A stretch of 64,000 nt of DNA, taken from Streptococcus pneumoniae (GTDB lineage: Bacteria > Bacillota > Bacilli > Lactobacillales > Streptococcaceae). Numbering within the stretch: position 1 is the first letter of the stretch; each line of letters starts with the position of its first letter. A program made the translations under genes and the position numbers. The notes beneath the pieces are model-generated. The model had not been told where the DNA came from and ran no database searches. It saw nothing but the letters and a program-made list of their open reading frames with translations. Positions 50,978 to 59,570 of the stretch are shown one piece after another. The DNA lies in NCBI RefSeq assembly GCF_001096185.1, contig NZ_CRPU01000001.1:186001-250000 (forward strand), in the 5' to 3' direction.

Positions 50978-51054
50978 TCAAAAAGACCCCAAGCTTATTT
51001 GGTCGTGAGCTTGGGGTCTTTTCTAGCCTATGATATAGAACTAGTACTCAATTC
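50978..51054 (-). ncRNA. antisense antitoxin RNA, copy 1
   Basis: Minus-strand promoter TTGACA (51084-51089), 17-base spacer, GATAAT (51061-51066) fires towards the toxin gene and shares its terminator, the convergent RNA I/RNA II layout of par loci. The segment matching the toxin start region, AGTACTCAATT, differs from the toxin's own AATACTTAA, so pairing at this site is imperfect. Confidence 0.75.
50980..51022. terminator. shared two-way terminator of Fst copy 1
   Basis: AAAAGACCCCAAGCT pairs with AGCTTGGGGTCTTTT; U runs on both strands. Confidence 0.9.
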
Positions 51055-51214
51055 CTTTTTATTATCCCATAGTTCACGAATTTTGTCAAAGGTTTATATC
51101 CTCATCCATTCAGCTTCTCCAACTTTAGAATCTGTCCAATAAAGTTTATAAGATTTAGAGAAAGCTATTGAAAAATGATATTTAGAAAACTTCCGAAAAG
51201 CCTGAAATAGAGCC

Positions 51215-51311
51215 AAAAAACTCCACCCGATTGGGTGGAGTTAAGGGAGATTATGATGAAAAAGAAAAGTTTAGGATTTTATTAAATAAAGTTAGGAGGT
51301 CTTTATTTAAT
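51215..51311 (-). ncRNA. csRNA candidate B
   Basis: Minus-strand small RNA of about 97 bases: stem TTATTAAATAAAG/CTTTATTTAATAA around ACCTCCTAA, then CCTAAACTTTTCTTTTTCAT, ATCTCCC and the terminator AACTCCACCCAATCGGGTGG with T run. -10 TATTAT (51318-51323). Its CiaR box has one base too few (see the site). Confidence 0.7.
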
Positions 51312-51333
51312 AACTACATAATACTAGACTAGC

Positions 51334-51349
51334 CTTAAATTTGCTTAAG
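51334..51349 (-). promoter_or_regulatory. CiaR-like site of csRNA B (short spacer)
   Basis: CTTAAGCAAATTTAAG: the two half-sites are separated by four bases instead of five, so the repeat period is 10 instead of 11. Likely weaker CiaR binding. Confidence 0.65.
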
Positions 51350-51364
51350 CAAAAACAAGTTTTA

Positions 51365-51424
51365 TTATTTTTCTCTATTTATCCAAGTCATCCCTATACA
51401 ATTATAGATGAATAGAGTCTCAAA
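51365..51424 (-). pseudogene. duplicated C-terminal fragment of a GNAT acetyltransferase
   Basis: Reads FETLFIYNCIGMTWINREK and stop, matching FETLSTYDCTGMIWVNREK at the end of the intact gene at 53689-54105. No start or upstream part remains. It is part of the duplicated unit. Confidence 0.8.
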
Positions 51425-51568
51425 ATCCAATTTGCTACATTTTCTCCACTTCAACATAATTCCTAGATTAGTAATTTTTTAAAACCATAACATAAAAACA
51501 AATGTAAAGAATAAGAAAAAATGCATAACATCTACTAAAAAATAGACATTTTGCATTTTTAATTCAGA

Positions 51569-52222
51569 CTAATCTAGACTAATTTTTCCTCTTTGAGTTC
51601 CAAAAACACCTGTTTGTACTTGTAACTGTAAACCTGAAGCATCTGCAGTCTCCGTATTCACATCAAATACCACATTTCCTGTAATACTATTTTCAGGGTT
51701 TAATTCTGACAAAAAGAATTTTGCTTCCTGATTTGCATAGATACCAGCTGTACTATCAGTTGAGTACTCTGTATGACCTTTTAAAAGCTTAAAGAAATCA
51801 TCCGTAACAGTTATAGATTTTTTACCATTATTTTTTACCGTCACATTCAGAATTAAATAAATACCATTTGCGTTTTTGCCAAATTCTCCTCCAACATTTT
51901 GAGACAGAGATTTTGAATTCACGATATATTCAACATCTCCAACTTTAACAACTTCTCCGATTTTATTCTCTGCCTTAGCTTTTGTCTCCCCTTCCTTATT
52001 TTTATTTTTTTCTGTTGCCTTTGTTTGAGCAGTTTCTTCTGATGCTGTTATTTGCGCACTTGAACTAGATACAACTTCCTGCTTAGTGGAATTACTTCCA
52101 CTTCCACCTTTAACTACACCAAATACAACAATAATAACAATCAATATGAACCACCATTTTTTATAAAAAGGTGGTTTTTTCACATATACATTCCCATTTT
52201 CATCTTTGATTTTCTTAGCCAT
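51569..52222 (-). CDS. DUF4352-type membrane-anchored protein
   Basis: 217 residues: a charged N-terminus with MAKKIKDENGNVYVKKPPFY, one membrane helix (KKWWFILIVIIVVFGVVKG), a Ser/Thr/Lys linker rich in SSSS and KNKNKEGETKAKA, and a C-terminal immunoglobulin-like (DUF4352, telokin-like) domain with NGIYLILNVTVKNNGKKSIT. Probably an extracytoplasmic domain on a single anchor. Function unknown. It lies between the two duplicated small-RNA units, with its own ribosome site AAAGGAG. Confidence 0.8.
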   Translation of the reverse strand: MAKKIKDENGNVYVKKPPFYKKWWFILIVIIVVFGVVKGGSGSNSTKQEVVSSSSAQITASEETAQTKATEKNKNKEGETKAKAENKIGEVVKVGDVEYIVNSKSLSQNVGGEFGKNANGIYLILNVTVKNNGKKSITVTDDFFKLLKGHTEYSTDSTAGIYANQEAKFFLSELNPENSITGNVVFDVNTETADASGLQLQVQTGVFGTQRGKISLD

Positions 52223-52417
52223 AAGAAATCTCCTTTAATCTTTTTCAACTATTATATTATATTTCCTAAAAAAAAAAGCATTTTTGGGGGTAATTTTAAT
52301 TTTTTTAAATAAATACGATTTAAAAAGTTTCAATCACTGAGCCTAGCTAAACAATTTCAACTAACAAAATTATCTCAAAAGAACTTTGCCATTTCAATTT
52401 TTCTAAAATATAGCACT

Positions 52418-52900
52418 CTAAGACAAATGAGGTGATTCTTGTTCATACTCCATTGTCTGAGCGTTTGCCTTTTTGGGATGTTCAGCTCTAAGAGTGACCG
52501 TTCGCCAACCATGGCGTTTCAGGAGATAATAGAAACCATCGCGTGTAGAAGTGCGATCAATCTCTTTTTGATAGGCTTCAAATAACTGATTGACAGTTAC
52601 AAATTCCCCAGCCTGAGCATCTTCTATATGACGTTTTAGAAATGCTTTCTCTTCTTCATAAGTCATATATTCGCGATGGCGACCGCCACGGGTTTCTTGA
52701 AGAAGAGCATCCAAACTCCTTATATTTTTCAAATTCCTCCAAACAGTTGTTTTATTGCAACCTAGCAGATCCATGATTTCCTTATAACTCTTTTCTTTTG
52801 AGCGAAAATAAATAATCTGTAGACGTTTGTGATATTTGGCGTACGATGAATCTTTCAGGAGTTTTTCAATTTTTTGTGTTTCTTCGTTTGTAAGTTTCAT
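52418..52900 (-). CDS. HTH protein, IS630-type transposase N-terminal part
   Basis: 160 residues with two helix-turn-helix regions: SYKEIMDLLGCNKTTVWRNL and the winged-helix part TSTRDGFYYLLKRHGWRTVT, followed by the RAEHPKKANAQ tail seen at the end of IS630 orfA proteins. A catalytic DDE ORF does not follow: after 52418 there are only about 200 AT-rich bases. It is either an orphan first ORF of an IS630-like element or a domesticated DNA-binding protein. Confidence 0.65.
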   Translation of the reverse strand: MKLTNEETQKIEKLLKDSSYAKYHKRLQIIYFRSKEKSYKEIMDLLGCNKTTVWRNLKNIRSLDALLQETRGGRHREYMTYEEEKAFLKRHIEDAQAGEFVTVNQLFEAYQKEIDRTSTRDGFYYLLKRHGWRTVTLRAEHPKKANAQTMEYEQESPHLS

Positions 52901-52961
52901 AACTACTATTATAAGATGTTTTTTGACTTTAGTATAGTATGAGAGAGTAGATTACTTTATG

Positions 52962-52970
52962 GTATAATAT
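52962..52970 (+). promoter_or_regulatory. extended -10 of Fst copy 2
   Basis: TGGTATAAT at about 52962-52970, ten bases before the leader GGCACTACTACACCGCC. Stronger than the TCTAAT of copy 1. Confidence 0.55.
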
Positions 52971-53015
52971 TGTTCGGCACTACTACACCGCCTACGAAAG
53001 GAGGTGAATTAGCCC

Positions 53016-53108
53016 ATGATGGATACAATACTTAAAACTATCATCGGACCAATTGTGGTCGGTGTCGTTCTTCGCTTAGTCGATAAATGGCTAAACAAGG
53101 ACAAATAG
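53016..53108 (+). CDS. Fst-family type I toxin, copy 2
   Basis: Same 30-residue peptide as copy 1 (MMDTILKTIIGPIVVGVVLR + LVDKWLNKDK), same leader with CACCGCCT facing the GGAGGTG ribosome site. Its promoter has a full TATAAT with an upstream TG, and its antisense partner matches the start region better than in copy 1. Confidence 0.8.
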   Translation: MMDTILKTIIGPIVVGVVLRLVDKWLNKDK

Positions 53109-53110
53109 TG

Positions 53111-53187
53111 TCAAAAAGACCCCAAGCTTATTTGGTCGTGAGCTTGGGGTCTTTTCTAGCCTATGATATAGACACAATACTTAATTC
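53111..53187 (-). ncRNA. antisense antitoxin RNA, copy 2
   Basis: Promoter TTGACA (53217-53222), 17 bases, GATAAT (53194-53199). The template contains ACAATACTTAA (plus strand 53174-53184), an exact direct repeat of the toxin codons 3-7 region (53023-53033), so the RNA can pair with both the start region and the shared terminator, as RNA II does in par loci. Confidence 0.78.
53113..53155. terminator. shared two-way terminator of Fst copy 2
   Basis: AAAAGACCCCAAGCT pairs with AGCTTGGGGTCTTTT. Confidence 0.9.
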
Positions 53188-53346
53188 CCTTTTATTATCC
53201 CATAGTTCACACATTTTGTCAAAGTTTTACATCTTCATCCCCGCAACTTATCAAGCATTAGAATCTGTCCAATACAGTTTATAAGATTGGGAGAAAGTTA
53301 TCAAAAATTATTTTTAGAATAGTCCCAAAAAGCCTGAAATAGAGCC

Positions 53347-53443
53347 AAAAAACTCCACCTGATTGGGTGGAGTTAAGGGAGATTATTATGAAAAAGAAAA
53401 GTTTAGGATTTTATTAAATAAAGTTAGGAGGTCTTTATTTAAT
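53347..53443 (-). ncRNA. csRNA candidate C
   Basis: Minus-strand RNA of about 97 bases, nearly identical in body to candidate B; -10 TATCAT (53450-53455), terminator AACTCCACCCAATCAGGTGG with T run. Confidence 0.75.
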
Positions 53444-53465
53444 AACTATATGATACAAGACGAAG

Positions 53466-53482
53466 CTTAAAACTAGCTTAAC
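53466..53482 (-). promoter_or_regulatory. CiaR site of csRNA C
   Basis: GTTAAGCTAGTTTTAAG: NTTAAG-N5-TTTAAG, ten bases before the -10. Confidence 0.72.
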
Positions 53483-53539
53483 ATTTCTCAAATTTTACTA
53501 TTTTTCAAAAAATTTCTATCTCCAGCACCTACCCACGCC

Positions 53540-53635
53540 AAAAAAAGCCACCTGATTGGGTGACTTCATTAGGAGATTATGATGAAAAAAAGTTTTAGGA
53601 TTTCATTAAATAAAGTTAGGAGGTCTTTATTTAAT
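53540..53635 (-). ncRNA. csRNA candidate D
   Basis: Minus-strand RNA of about 96 bases; stem CATTAAATAAAG/CTTTATTTAATG (a compensated pair change against B and C), ACCTCCTAA loop, then AATCCTAAAACTTTTTTTCAT and a terminator AGTCACCCAATCAGGTGGC with seven T. -10 TATCAT (53642-53647). Confidence 0.75.
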
Positions 53636-53657
53636 GACTATATGATACTAGACCATC

Positions 53658-53674
53658 CTTAAACTTTGCTTAAG
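53658..53674 (-). promoter_or_regulatory. CiaR site of csRNA D
   Basis: CTTAAGCAAAGTTTAAG: NTTAAG-N5-TTTAAG, ten bases before the -10; begins 15 bases after the acetyltransferase stop. Confidence 0.75.
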
Positions 53675-53688
53675 AAAAACAAGTTTTA

Positions 53689-54105
53689 TTATTTTTCTCT
53701 GTTTACCCAAATCATTCCTGTACAATCATAGGTGGATAAAGTTTCAAACCCCATAGAACGATAAAATCCAACGTTTTTTTCTGTCTGTTCTGTCGCCAGC
53801 TGGACTTGATAAGCCTCTTTAAAATCCTCTAAAGCCTCTTTCATCAAGGAGCTGCCAATTCCTTGGCGCTGATAGCTAGGTAAAACAATCAAATCCTGTA
53901 CAAAAACTGACGAAAAACCATCTCCAACCAAACGAATCAAGCCCACCACAGCATCGCCATCAAGCGCCAGATAAATCGCTAATGAATGAGATAGGGCCTG
54001 CTCCAGCATCTCTGGTTGATGGGTATAATTTGTCCAACCGACAGCCTGATAGAGATGCAAAACATCCTCTAGTTTAACGATTTCTTGCTTTCTAATAGTG
54101 ATCAT
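53689..54105 (-). CDS. GNAT family N-acetyltransferase
   Basis: 138-residue acetyl-CoA transferase. GNAT motif A is VQDLIVLPSYQRQGIGSSLM (Gln-x-x-Gly-Ile-Gly acetyl-CoA loop); motif B QTEKNVGFYRSMGFETLSTY. Substrate unknown. It follows the longer acetyltransferase by 14 bases and is probably cotranscribed. Its 3' end is duplicated as a fragment at 51365. Confidence 0.9.
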   Translation of the reverse strand: MITIRKQEIVKLEDVLHLYQAVGWTNYTHQPEMLEQALSHSLAIYLALDGDAVVGLIRLVGDGFSSVFVQDLIVLPSYQRQGIGSSLMKEALEDFKEAYQVQLATEQTEKNVGFYRSMGFETLSTYDCTGMIWVNREK

Positions 54106-54119
54106 GTCAACACCTCCTC

Positions 54120-54815
54120 TTAAAGCTCTCTCAAGCTCTTGTACTGTCGTCCATTGTTATCAAAATTTTCAGGACGCAACCATGTTTCCAAACGAGATTT
54201 GACTTGGGGCCAGTCCTTATCAATCATAGACAACCAATCCGTATCCCTCGTCCGTCCCTTATAAACCACTGCCTGACGGAAGGTTCCTTCATAAATAAAG
54301 CCCAAACGTTCTGCAGCTCGTCTTGATGGCAGGTTAAGAGCATCGCATTTCCACTCATAGCGACGATAGTTAAGCTCCTCAAAGACATAGCGAGCGAGGA
54401 GATACTGGGCTTCTGTCCCTATCCGTGTCCCCCTGAGCTCTGGAGAAAAAGTGACAGCTCCCACTTCTATTACTCGATTATTCTGGTCAATACGCATGAG
54501 AGAAAAAGTTCCTAAAGCCTTACCAGTTGACCTGTCTATGATTGCATAATAAAAACGGTCCTTACGAGCTAACATCTGATTTAAAAGGCTGACCAGTTCC
54601 TCCAGATCTGCCACTGGCTCCTGAAAGAGGTAGGTCCACATCTCCTCAGGAGTATCCGGGCCATAAACAGCTAATAAATCCTCCGCATGCTTTTCCACTG
54701 AAAGAGCCTCTACCCTAGCATAACGCCCTTCTAAGAAATCAATAGAAGGCAGTGCACCGGATGTATAACCTTCCATTGACTCACCAATCATCTGACCATA
54801 TTCGTTTACTGGCAT
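54120..54815 (-). CDS. GNAT family acetyltransferase (RimL/RimJ-like)
   Basis: 231 residues. TYLFQEPVADLEELVSLLNQ, then AIIDRSTGKALGTFSLMRID, motif A EVGAVTFSPELRGTRIGTEA, and the YEWKCDALNLPSRRAAERLG and FIYEGTFRQAVVYKGRTRDT blocks typical of the RimL-type ribosomal/other protein acetyltransferases. Substrate unknown. First gene of a pair, 109 bases from leuS. Confidence 0.88.
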   Translation of the reverse strand: MPVNEYGQMIGESMEGYTSGALPSIDFLEGRYARVEALSVEKHAEDLLAVYGPDTPEEMWTYLFQEPVADLEELVSLLNQMLARKDRFYYAIIDRSTGKALGTFSLMRIDQNNRVIEVGAVTFSPELRGTRIGTEAQYLLARYVFEELNYRRYEWKCDALNLPSRRAAERLGFIYEGTFRQAVVYKGRTRDTDWLSMIDKDWPQVKSRLETWLRPENFDNNGRQYKSLREL

Positions 54816-54886
54816 AACTTTCTCCTTGTTTCACTTTTCAAACTTTATAGTTGCCCATAGTATACCATACTTTCATAAGAAGATTC

Positions 54887-54918
54887 AAAAAATCCCCCAG
54901 ATTCTACTCTGAAGGATT
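54887..54918 (-). terminator. leuS terminator
   Basis: AATCCTTCAGA, loop, TCTGGGGGATTTTTT on the minus strand. Confidence 0.75.
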
Positions 54919-54924
54919 CCTATC

Positions 54925-57426
54925 TTATTTCACAACGATATTAACGAGTTTATTCGGTACACTAATTACTTTCACGATTTCCTTACCGTCAATTTCTGCT
55001 TTGACTTTTTCATCAGCTAGAGCAATTTCTTGCAATTCTTCACGTGACAAGTCTTTAGCGACCATGAGTTTGGCACGAACTTTTCCTTTGATTTGGACAA
55101 CAATTTCGATTTCGTCTTCAACTAGTTTGCTTTCGTCCCACGTTGGCCAAGCCACGTAAGAGATAGATTCTCCTGTTGCTGCAACTGTTTGCCAGAGCTC
55201 TTCTGCCAAGTGAGGTGCAAATGGCGCAATCAACTGGATAAAGCCTTTGGCGTAGTCTACATAAAGCTTGTCTTCCTTGTTAGCCGCGTTGACAAAGACC
55301 ATAAGTTGGGCAATGGCTGTGTTGAATTTGAGGGACTCAATTTGCTCAGTGACGGCTTTAACGGTTTCATTGTAAACCTTGTCGAGAGCACCATTGTTTT
55401 CCGCAGCAATTTCCTTACTTGTAATCAAGCGGTAAACACGGTCAAGGAACTTACGGCTTCCTTCCAGACCTTCTTCTGACCAAGCAATCGAAGCATCAAG
55501 TGGTCCCATAAACATTTCATAAACACGAAGGGTATCGGCACCGTATTGCTCCACCACGTCGTCTGGGTTAACAACGTTCTTGAGCGATTTAGACATCTTG
55601 GCTGGCGCTTGCTCTAACTCCTCTCCTGTTTCCACATGGAAGAAAGAACCGTCACGTTTTTCAACCTTGTCAGTTGCCACAAGAGCCCCACGGTGGTCAC
55701 GGTAGCTTGTTCCCAAAATCATTCCTTGGTTAAAGAGTTTTTGGAATGGTTCTTTCGTCGGAACAACACCGAGGTCATAGAGGAATTTATGCCAGAAACG
55801 AGCGTAGAGCAAGTGAAGTACAGCATGCTCTGCCCCACCCACGTAGATATCGACTGGCAACCATTGTTTGAGAAGATCCTCATCGGCCAATTTCTCAGTA
55901 TTGTGTGGATCAATATAACGGAGGTAGTACCAGCTTGAACCAGCCCACTGTGGCATAGTGTTTGTTTCACGACGACCCTTGACGCCATCTTCACGAGTCA
56001 CTTCAAGCCAATCTGTCAAGTTAGCTAGCGGACTTTCACCAGTACCTGAAGGACGGATGTCCTTGGTTACAGGCAAGACAAGTGGCAATTCACTTTCAGG
56101 AACAGCTGTTGAAGTTCCGTCTTCCCAATGAATGATAGGAATTGGCTCACCCCAGTAACGTTGACGGCTAAAGAGCCAGTCGCGGAGACGGTAGGTAACT
56201 TTCTCTTGTCCACAGCCTTTTTCTTCCAACCAAGCCACAATCTTGGCAATAGCGTCTTCTTTGTTGAGTCCATCTAGGAAATCTGAATTAACGTGAAGGC
56301 CATCCTCTGTGTAGGCAGCTTCTGCTACGTTTCCACCTTCAAGGACTTCTACGATTGGAAGGTCAAATTGTTTGGCGAATTCCCAGTCACGTTGGTCGTG
56401 GGCTGGAACAGCCATAACCGCACCTGTTCCATAACTAGCAAGAACATAGTCCGCAATCCAGATTGGCATTTCCTTACCATTGACAGGGTTGATGGCATAA
56501 GCACCAGTCCAAACACCAGTTTTTTCTTTGGCAAGGTCTGTACGAGCTAAGTCAGACTTGAGGCTAGCTTGGTGTTTGTAGTCTGCTACTGCTTCTGCTT
56601 GCTCTGAACTTGTGATAGCGTCAACCAAGTCATGCTCAGGAGCCAAAACAGTGAAAGTCGCACCGAAAAGGGTATCAGGACGAGTGGTAAAGACAGTAAA
56701 TTCCTTATCAGTTCCCTTAATCTTGAAGGTTACATTGGCACCAGTTGATTTCCCAATCCAGTTGCGTTGCATGTCCTTGATAGACTCTGGCCAATCCAGA
56801 TCATCCAAGTCATTAAGCAAACGCTCCGCATATGCCGTGATTTTGAGCATCCATTGGCGCATTGGTTTACGGACAACTGGATAGCCTCCACGTTCAGAAG
56901 TTCCGTCAGGAAGCACTTCTTCATTGGCAATGGCAGTTCCCAATTCCTCAACCCAGTTTACTGGCACTTCAGCTTCATAGGCCAAGCCTTTTTCGTAAAG
57001 CTTGGTGAAAATCCATTGAGTCCACTTGTAATAGTTTGGATCTGTCGTGTTGACTTCACGATCCCAGTCATAAGAAAATCCAAGCGCATTGATTTGGCGT
57101 TTGAAGTTGGCAATGTTCTCAGCTGTAAATTCTGCTGGGTCATTACCTGTATCCATAGCGTATTGCTCTGCAGGCAAACCAAAAGCATCCCAACCCATAG
57201 GGTGAAGGACATTGTAGCCTTGCGCACGTTTGTAACGGCTGAGGATATCTGTCGCTGTGTAGCCTTCTGGGTGTCCTACGTGCAAACCCGCTCCAGATGG
57301 ATAAGGGAACATATCAAGAGCATAAAACTTCGGTTTTGATGCATCTGTTCCTGTCTTAAATGTATGTTGTTCTGCCCAGTAGCCCTGCCACTTAGGCTCA
57401 ATTTCTTTATGATTGTAAAAACTCAT
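54925..57426 (-). CDS. leuS: leucyl-tRNA synthetase
   Basis: 833-residue class I aminoacyl-tRNA synthetase. HIGH-type [22 protein letters not shown]1 editing domain ([20 protein letters not shown], Thr-rich site), KMSKS in [19 protein letters not shown], zinc-free bacterial type, C-terminal domain closing [16 protein letters not shown]. Single gene; no T-box leader in the short upstream region. Confidence 0.98.
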   Translation of the reverse strand: MSFYNHKEIEPKWQGYWAEQHTFKTGTDASKPKFYALDMFPYPSGAGLHVGHPEGYTATDILSRYKRAQGYNVLHPMGWDAFGLPAEQYAMDTGNDPAEFTAENIANFKRQINALGFSYDWDREVNTTDPNYYKWTQWIFTKLYEKGLAYEAEVPVNWVEELGTAIANEEVLPDGTSERGGYPVVRKPMRQWMLKITAYAERLLNDLDDLDWPESIKDMQRNWIGKSTGANVTFKIKGTDKEFTVFTTRPDTLFGATFTVLAPEHDLVDAITSSEQAEAVADYKHQASLKSDLARTDLAKEKTGVWTGAYAINPVNGKEMPIWIADYVLASYGTGAVMAVPAHDQRDWEFAKQFDLPIVEVLEGGNVAEAAYTEDGLHVNSDFLDGLNKEDAIAKIVAWLEEKGCGQEKVTYRLRDWLFSRQRYWGEPIPIIHWEDGTSTAVPESELPLVLPVTKDIRPSGTGESPLANLTDWLEVTREDGVKGRRETNTMPQWAGSSWYYLRYIDPHNTEKLADEDLLKQWLPVDIYVGGAEHAVLHLLYARFWHKFLYDLGVVPTKEPFQKLFNQGMILGTSYRDHRGALVATDKVEKRDGSFFHVETGEELEQAPAKMSKSLKNVVNPDDVVEQYGADTLRVYEMFMGPLDASIAWSEEGLEGSRKFLDRVYRLITSKEIAAENNGALDKVYNETVKAVTEQIESLKFNTAIAQLMVFVNAANKEDKLYVDYAKGFIQLIAPFAPHLAEELWQTVAATGESISYVAWPTWDESKLVEDEIEIVVQIKGKVRAKLMVAKDLSREELQEIALADEKVKAEIDGKEIVKVISVPNKLVNIVVK

Positions 57427-57738
57427 GGTCTCTCTCCAATTTTGTGATGTTACTATTATACCATTTTTGAGGGAATTTGAAATGTGTTAAAAGAAAAAAC
57501 TGTATACTGTATCTCATTAATTTTGATGGCTCTGAATTGCTCTATCACCCACTTTTTTATCTTATTGTTATGCGGGAAATCAAAGAGCAAAACAAGAAGC
57601 TTATCTCTTATAACACAAAATACTAATTTTAGATCGAAGATACGACTGGAATACTAATTAATGTATTTACAATAAATAGCCGACAACCTATATCGCTTTT
57701 TGATTTATAAAGAGCTTCGGATACAATACGAGGATCAA
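57427..57738. other. intergenic stretch with a decayed BOX-like end
   Basis: About 310 AT-rich bases without a supported gene. GGAAATCAAAGAGCAAAACA (57573-57592) then AGAAGCTTATC resembles the boxC end (GAAAATCAAAGAGCAAACTA, GGAAGCTAGC), suggesting an eroded BOX copy. Nothing else recognised. Confidence 0.45.
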
Positions 57739-57771
57739 TAAAAGACTACCATTTGTAAAACAGTAGTCCTT
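57739..57771 (-). terminator. gldA operon terminator
   Basis: GGACTACTG, loop TTTTACAAA, TGGTAGTCTTTT on the minus strand, just after gldA. Confidence 0.7.
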
Positions 57772-57776
57772 ATTGT

Positions 57777-58865
57777 TTATTTTGAATTTACATAGGCATC
57801 TACAGCGATAATAGCTTGTGCAACATCTGAAGGCGAAATCTTAAACGGCATCTGATGGATTGTCTCACCCTCCATAGTTGCTTGTTTACCAACTTTTATC
57901 AAATCATCATATTCAACTTGATCCAAATGCATTTCTTTTAGAGTTGTTGGCATACCAATTTTTTTGTAAAACTCAATATACTTATCAAGTTCTTCTTTTG
58001 GTCTATTTTCCAATAAAAGTTGTACCAAGGTTCCATAAGCTACTTTTTCACCATGTGTTAAATGATGAATGTCACCTGTCAATGCAGTAAAACCATTATG
58101 AATTGCATGCGCCGCAGCTAATCCTCCACTTTCAAAACCTAGGCCACTCAATAAAGTATTAGCTTCAACAATATTTTCTAATGCTGGTGTCACCACTTTA
58201 GCTTCACAAGCTGCCATAGCCTGTAAACCATCTGCGAACAGCGTTTCTTCACATTTCTTCGCAATTGCAACTCCAGCCAACGTTTGCTGTTGTCCCAACA
58301 TAGTTTTTCCATTTGCCTGCATAACCGCACGCGCCTCAACCCAAGTTGCTAAACCATCTGCAATACCAGATGCTAATAAACGCTTAGGGGCTTGTGAAAT
58401 AACTTTTGTATCAACCAAAACTAAATCTGGATTTTTAGAATAAAATAGATAATGATCAAATGCACCTTCATCTGTATAAATAACAGATAAAGCAGATACA
58501 GGTGCGTCGGTCGATGCAATTGTTGGAACAATAATAACAGGCTTTTCAATCAAATCTGCAATAGCTTTTGCGCTATCAATCGTCTTTCCACCACCAAGCC
58601 CGATAATACTATCACAATTTTCTTTCTCAGCCAAGGCAACAACTCGATTGATTTCATTGTCAGAAGCTTCACCATTAAATAGGGCCAGAACAATATGGAA
58701 ACCATACCTATGCAAGTAATCTTCAAATCGTTTTCCAACAATATCATAAACCAACTGATCACATAATAGAATAGGACGATTCCCCAAATCCAATATTGAT
58801 TTGGCATTTTCGAACAAGGCATTTTCCCCTTGAATATATCTAGAAGGGCTAGCAAAAATTCTCAT
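57777..58865 (-). CDS. gldA: glycerol dehydrogenase
   Basis: 362-residue NAD-linked iron/zinc-type polyol dehydrogenase, interconverting glycerol and dihydroxyacetone. SIIGLGGGKTIDSAKAIADL (NAD loop), VIIVPTIASTDAPVSALSVI, metal ligands Asp in LLASGIADGLATWVEARAV, and His in AAHAIHNGFTALTGDIHHLT and HGEKVAYGTLVQLLLE. Last gene of the PTS-glycyl-radical operon, 18 bases after the transaldolase-like gene. Confidence 0.95.
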   Translation of the reverse strand: MRIFASPSRYIQGENALFENAKSILDLGNRPILLCDQLVYDIVGKRFEDYLHRYGFHIVLALFNGEASDNEINRVVALAEKENCDSIIGLGGGKTIDSAKAIADLIEKPVIIVPTIASTDAPVSALSVIYTDEGAFDHYLFYSKNPDLVLVDTKVISQAPKRLLASGIADGLATWVEARAVMQANGKTMLGQQQTLAGVAIAKKCEETLFADGLQAMAACEAKVVTPALENIVEANTLLSGLGFESGGLAAAHAIHNGFTALTGDIHHLTHGEKVAYGTLVQLLLENRPKEELDKYIEFYKKIGMPTTLKEMHLDQVEYDDLIKVGKQATMEGETIHQMPFKISPSDVAQAIIAVDAYVNSK

Positions 58866-58883
58866 ATGTATTTCCTCTCTATG

Positions 58884-59552
58884 CTAAATGGAACGACTAT
58901 TTTGAGTAACAAACCAGTCGTCAGAAAAGTCATCAACCGCCTTTTGGATAGATGGCATGGCGAAAGATGATTCAAAAACATCTGCTCCTGCTGTAACAGC
59001 ATGCGCACCTGCAGCTAAAGCATTATTTACTTGTGCTACATTTTTAAAGGATGCAGCTAAAATCTTACTAGGAGAGTTCTGTCTATCAATAGTAAGAGCT
59101 AATTGACGAATGACAGAATTTGAATCAATGTTCAGATTTTCCATTCTATTATAATATGGAGCTAGGTAATCCGCTCCTGCTTCGATAGCTAATAATCCCT
59201 GAATAACTGTATAAATAGCTGTTGCAGTGATATGGTAGCCCTCTTTTTTTAGCACCTTTATTGCACGTAATCCAGCCGGAGTAACAGGTACTTTGATAAA
59301 TATATCATCTCCTGCTTGTCTCCGAATTTCATGAGCATCCTTTAAGATGCCTTCAAAATCTTGAGAAATCACCTGAACATGAATAGAGGGTGTAGAACCA
59401 ATCAATTCTCTTACATCTTTGATTCGTTCAAAAAAATTAATAGAACCCTCTCTTTTTGCAATAGTGGGATTTGAAGTTACCCCAGCTAGCGGTAAAATTT
59501 CAGACCATTTTTTAATCTCATCTAAATTTAATGTGTCAAGCATAAATTCCAT
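58884..59552 (-). CDS. talC: transaldolase-like / fructose-6-phosphate aldolase
   Basis: 222 residues, TalC/FSA type. [33 protein letters not shown], Schiff-base Lys in [60 protein letters not shown]. It probably makes or breaks a C-C bond of a sugar phosphate, using dihydroxyacetone or glyceraldehyde 3-phosphate. Neighbouring gldA could supply dihydroxyacetone. Confidence 0.9.
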   Translation of the reverse strand: MEFMLDTLNLDEIKKWSEILPLAGVTSNPTIAKREGSINFFERIKDVRELIGSTPSIHVQVISQDFEGILKDAHEIRRQAGDDIFIKVPVTPAGLRAIKVLKKEGYHITATAIYTVIQGLLAIEAGADYLAPYYNRMENLNIDSNSVIRQLALTIDRQNSPSKILAASFKNVAQVNNALAAGAHAVTAGADVFESSFAMPSIQKAVDDFSDDWFVTQNSRSI

Positions 59553-59570
59553 AAAAAGAACCTCTTTATT

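Larger units (their letters stand above)
50848..51310. repeat. tandem repeat unit 1 (Fst locus, csRNA, acetyltransferase tail)
   Basis: About 500 bases, repeated at 52980-53443 with a constant offset of 2132-2133 bases; includes the toxin ORF, the shared terminator, the antisense promoter and the csRNA. The Fst ORFs are identical, the antisense regions differ. Confidence 0.85.
52980..53443. repeat. tandem repeat unit 2
   Basis: Second copy of the unit at 50848-51310. The leader, toxin ORF and terminator are identical; the antisense 5' region and the csRNA promoter differ. Confidence 0.85.
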
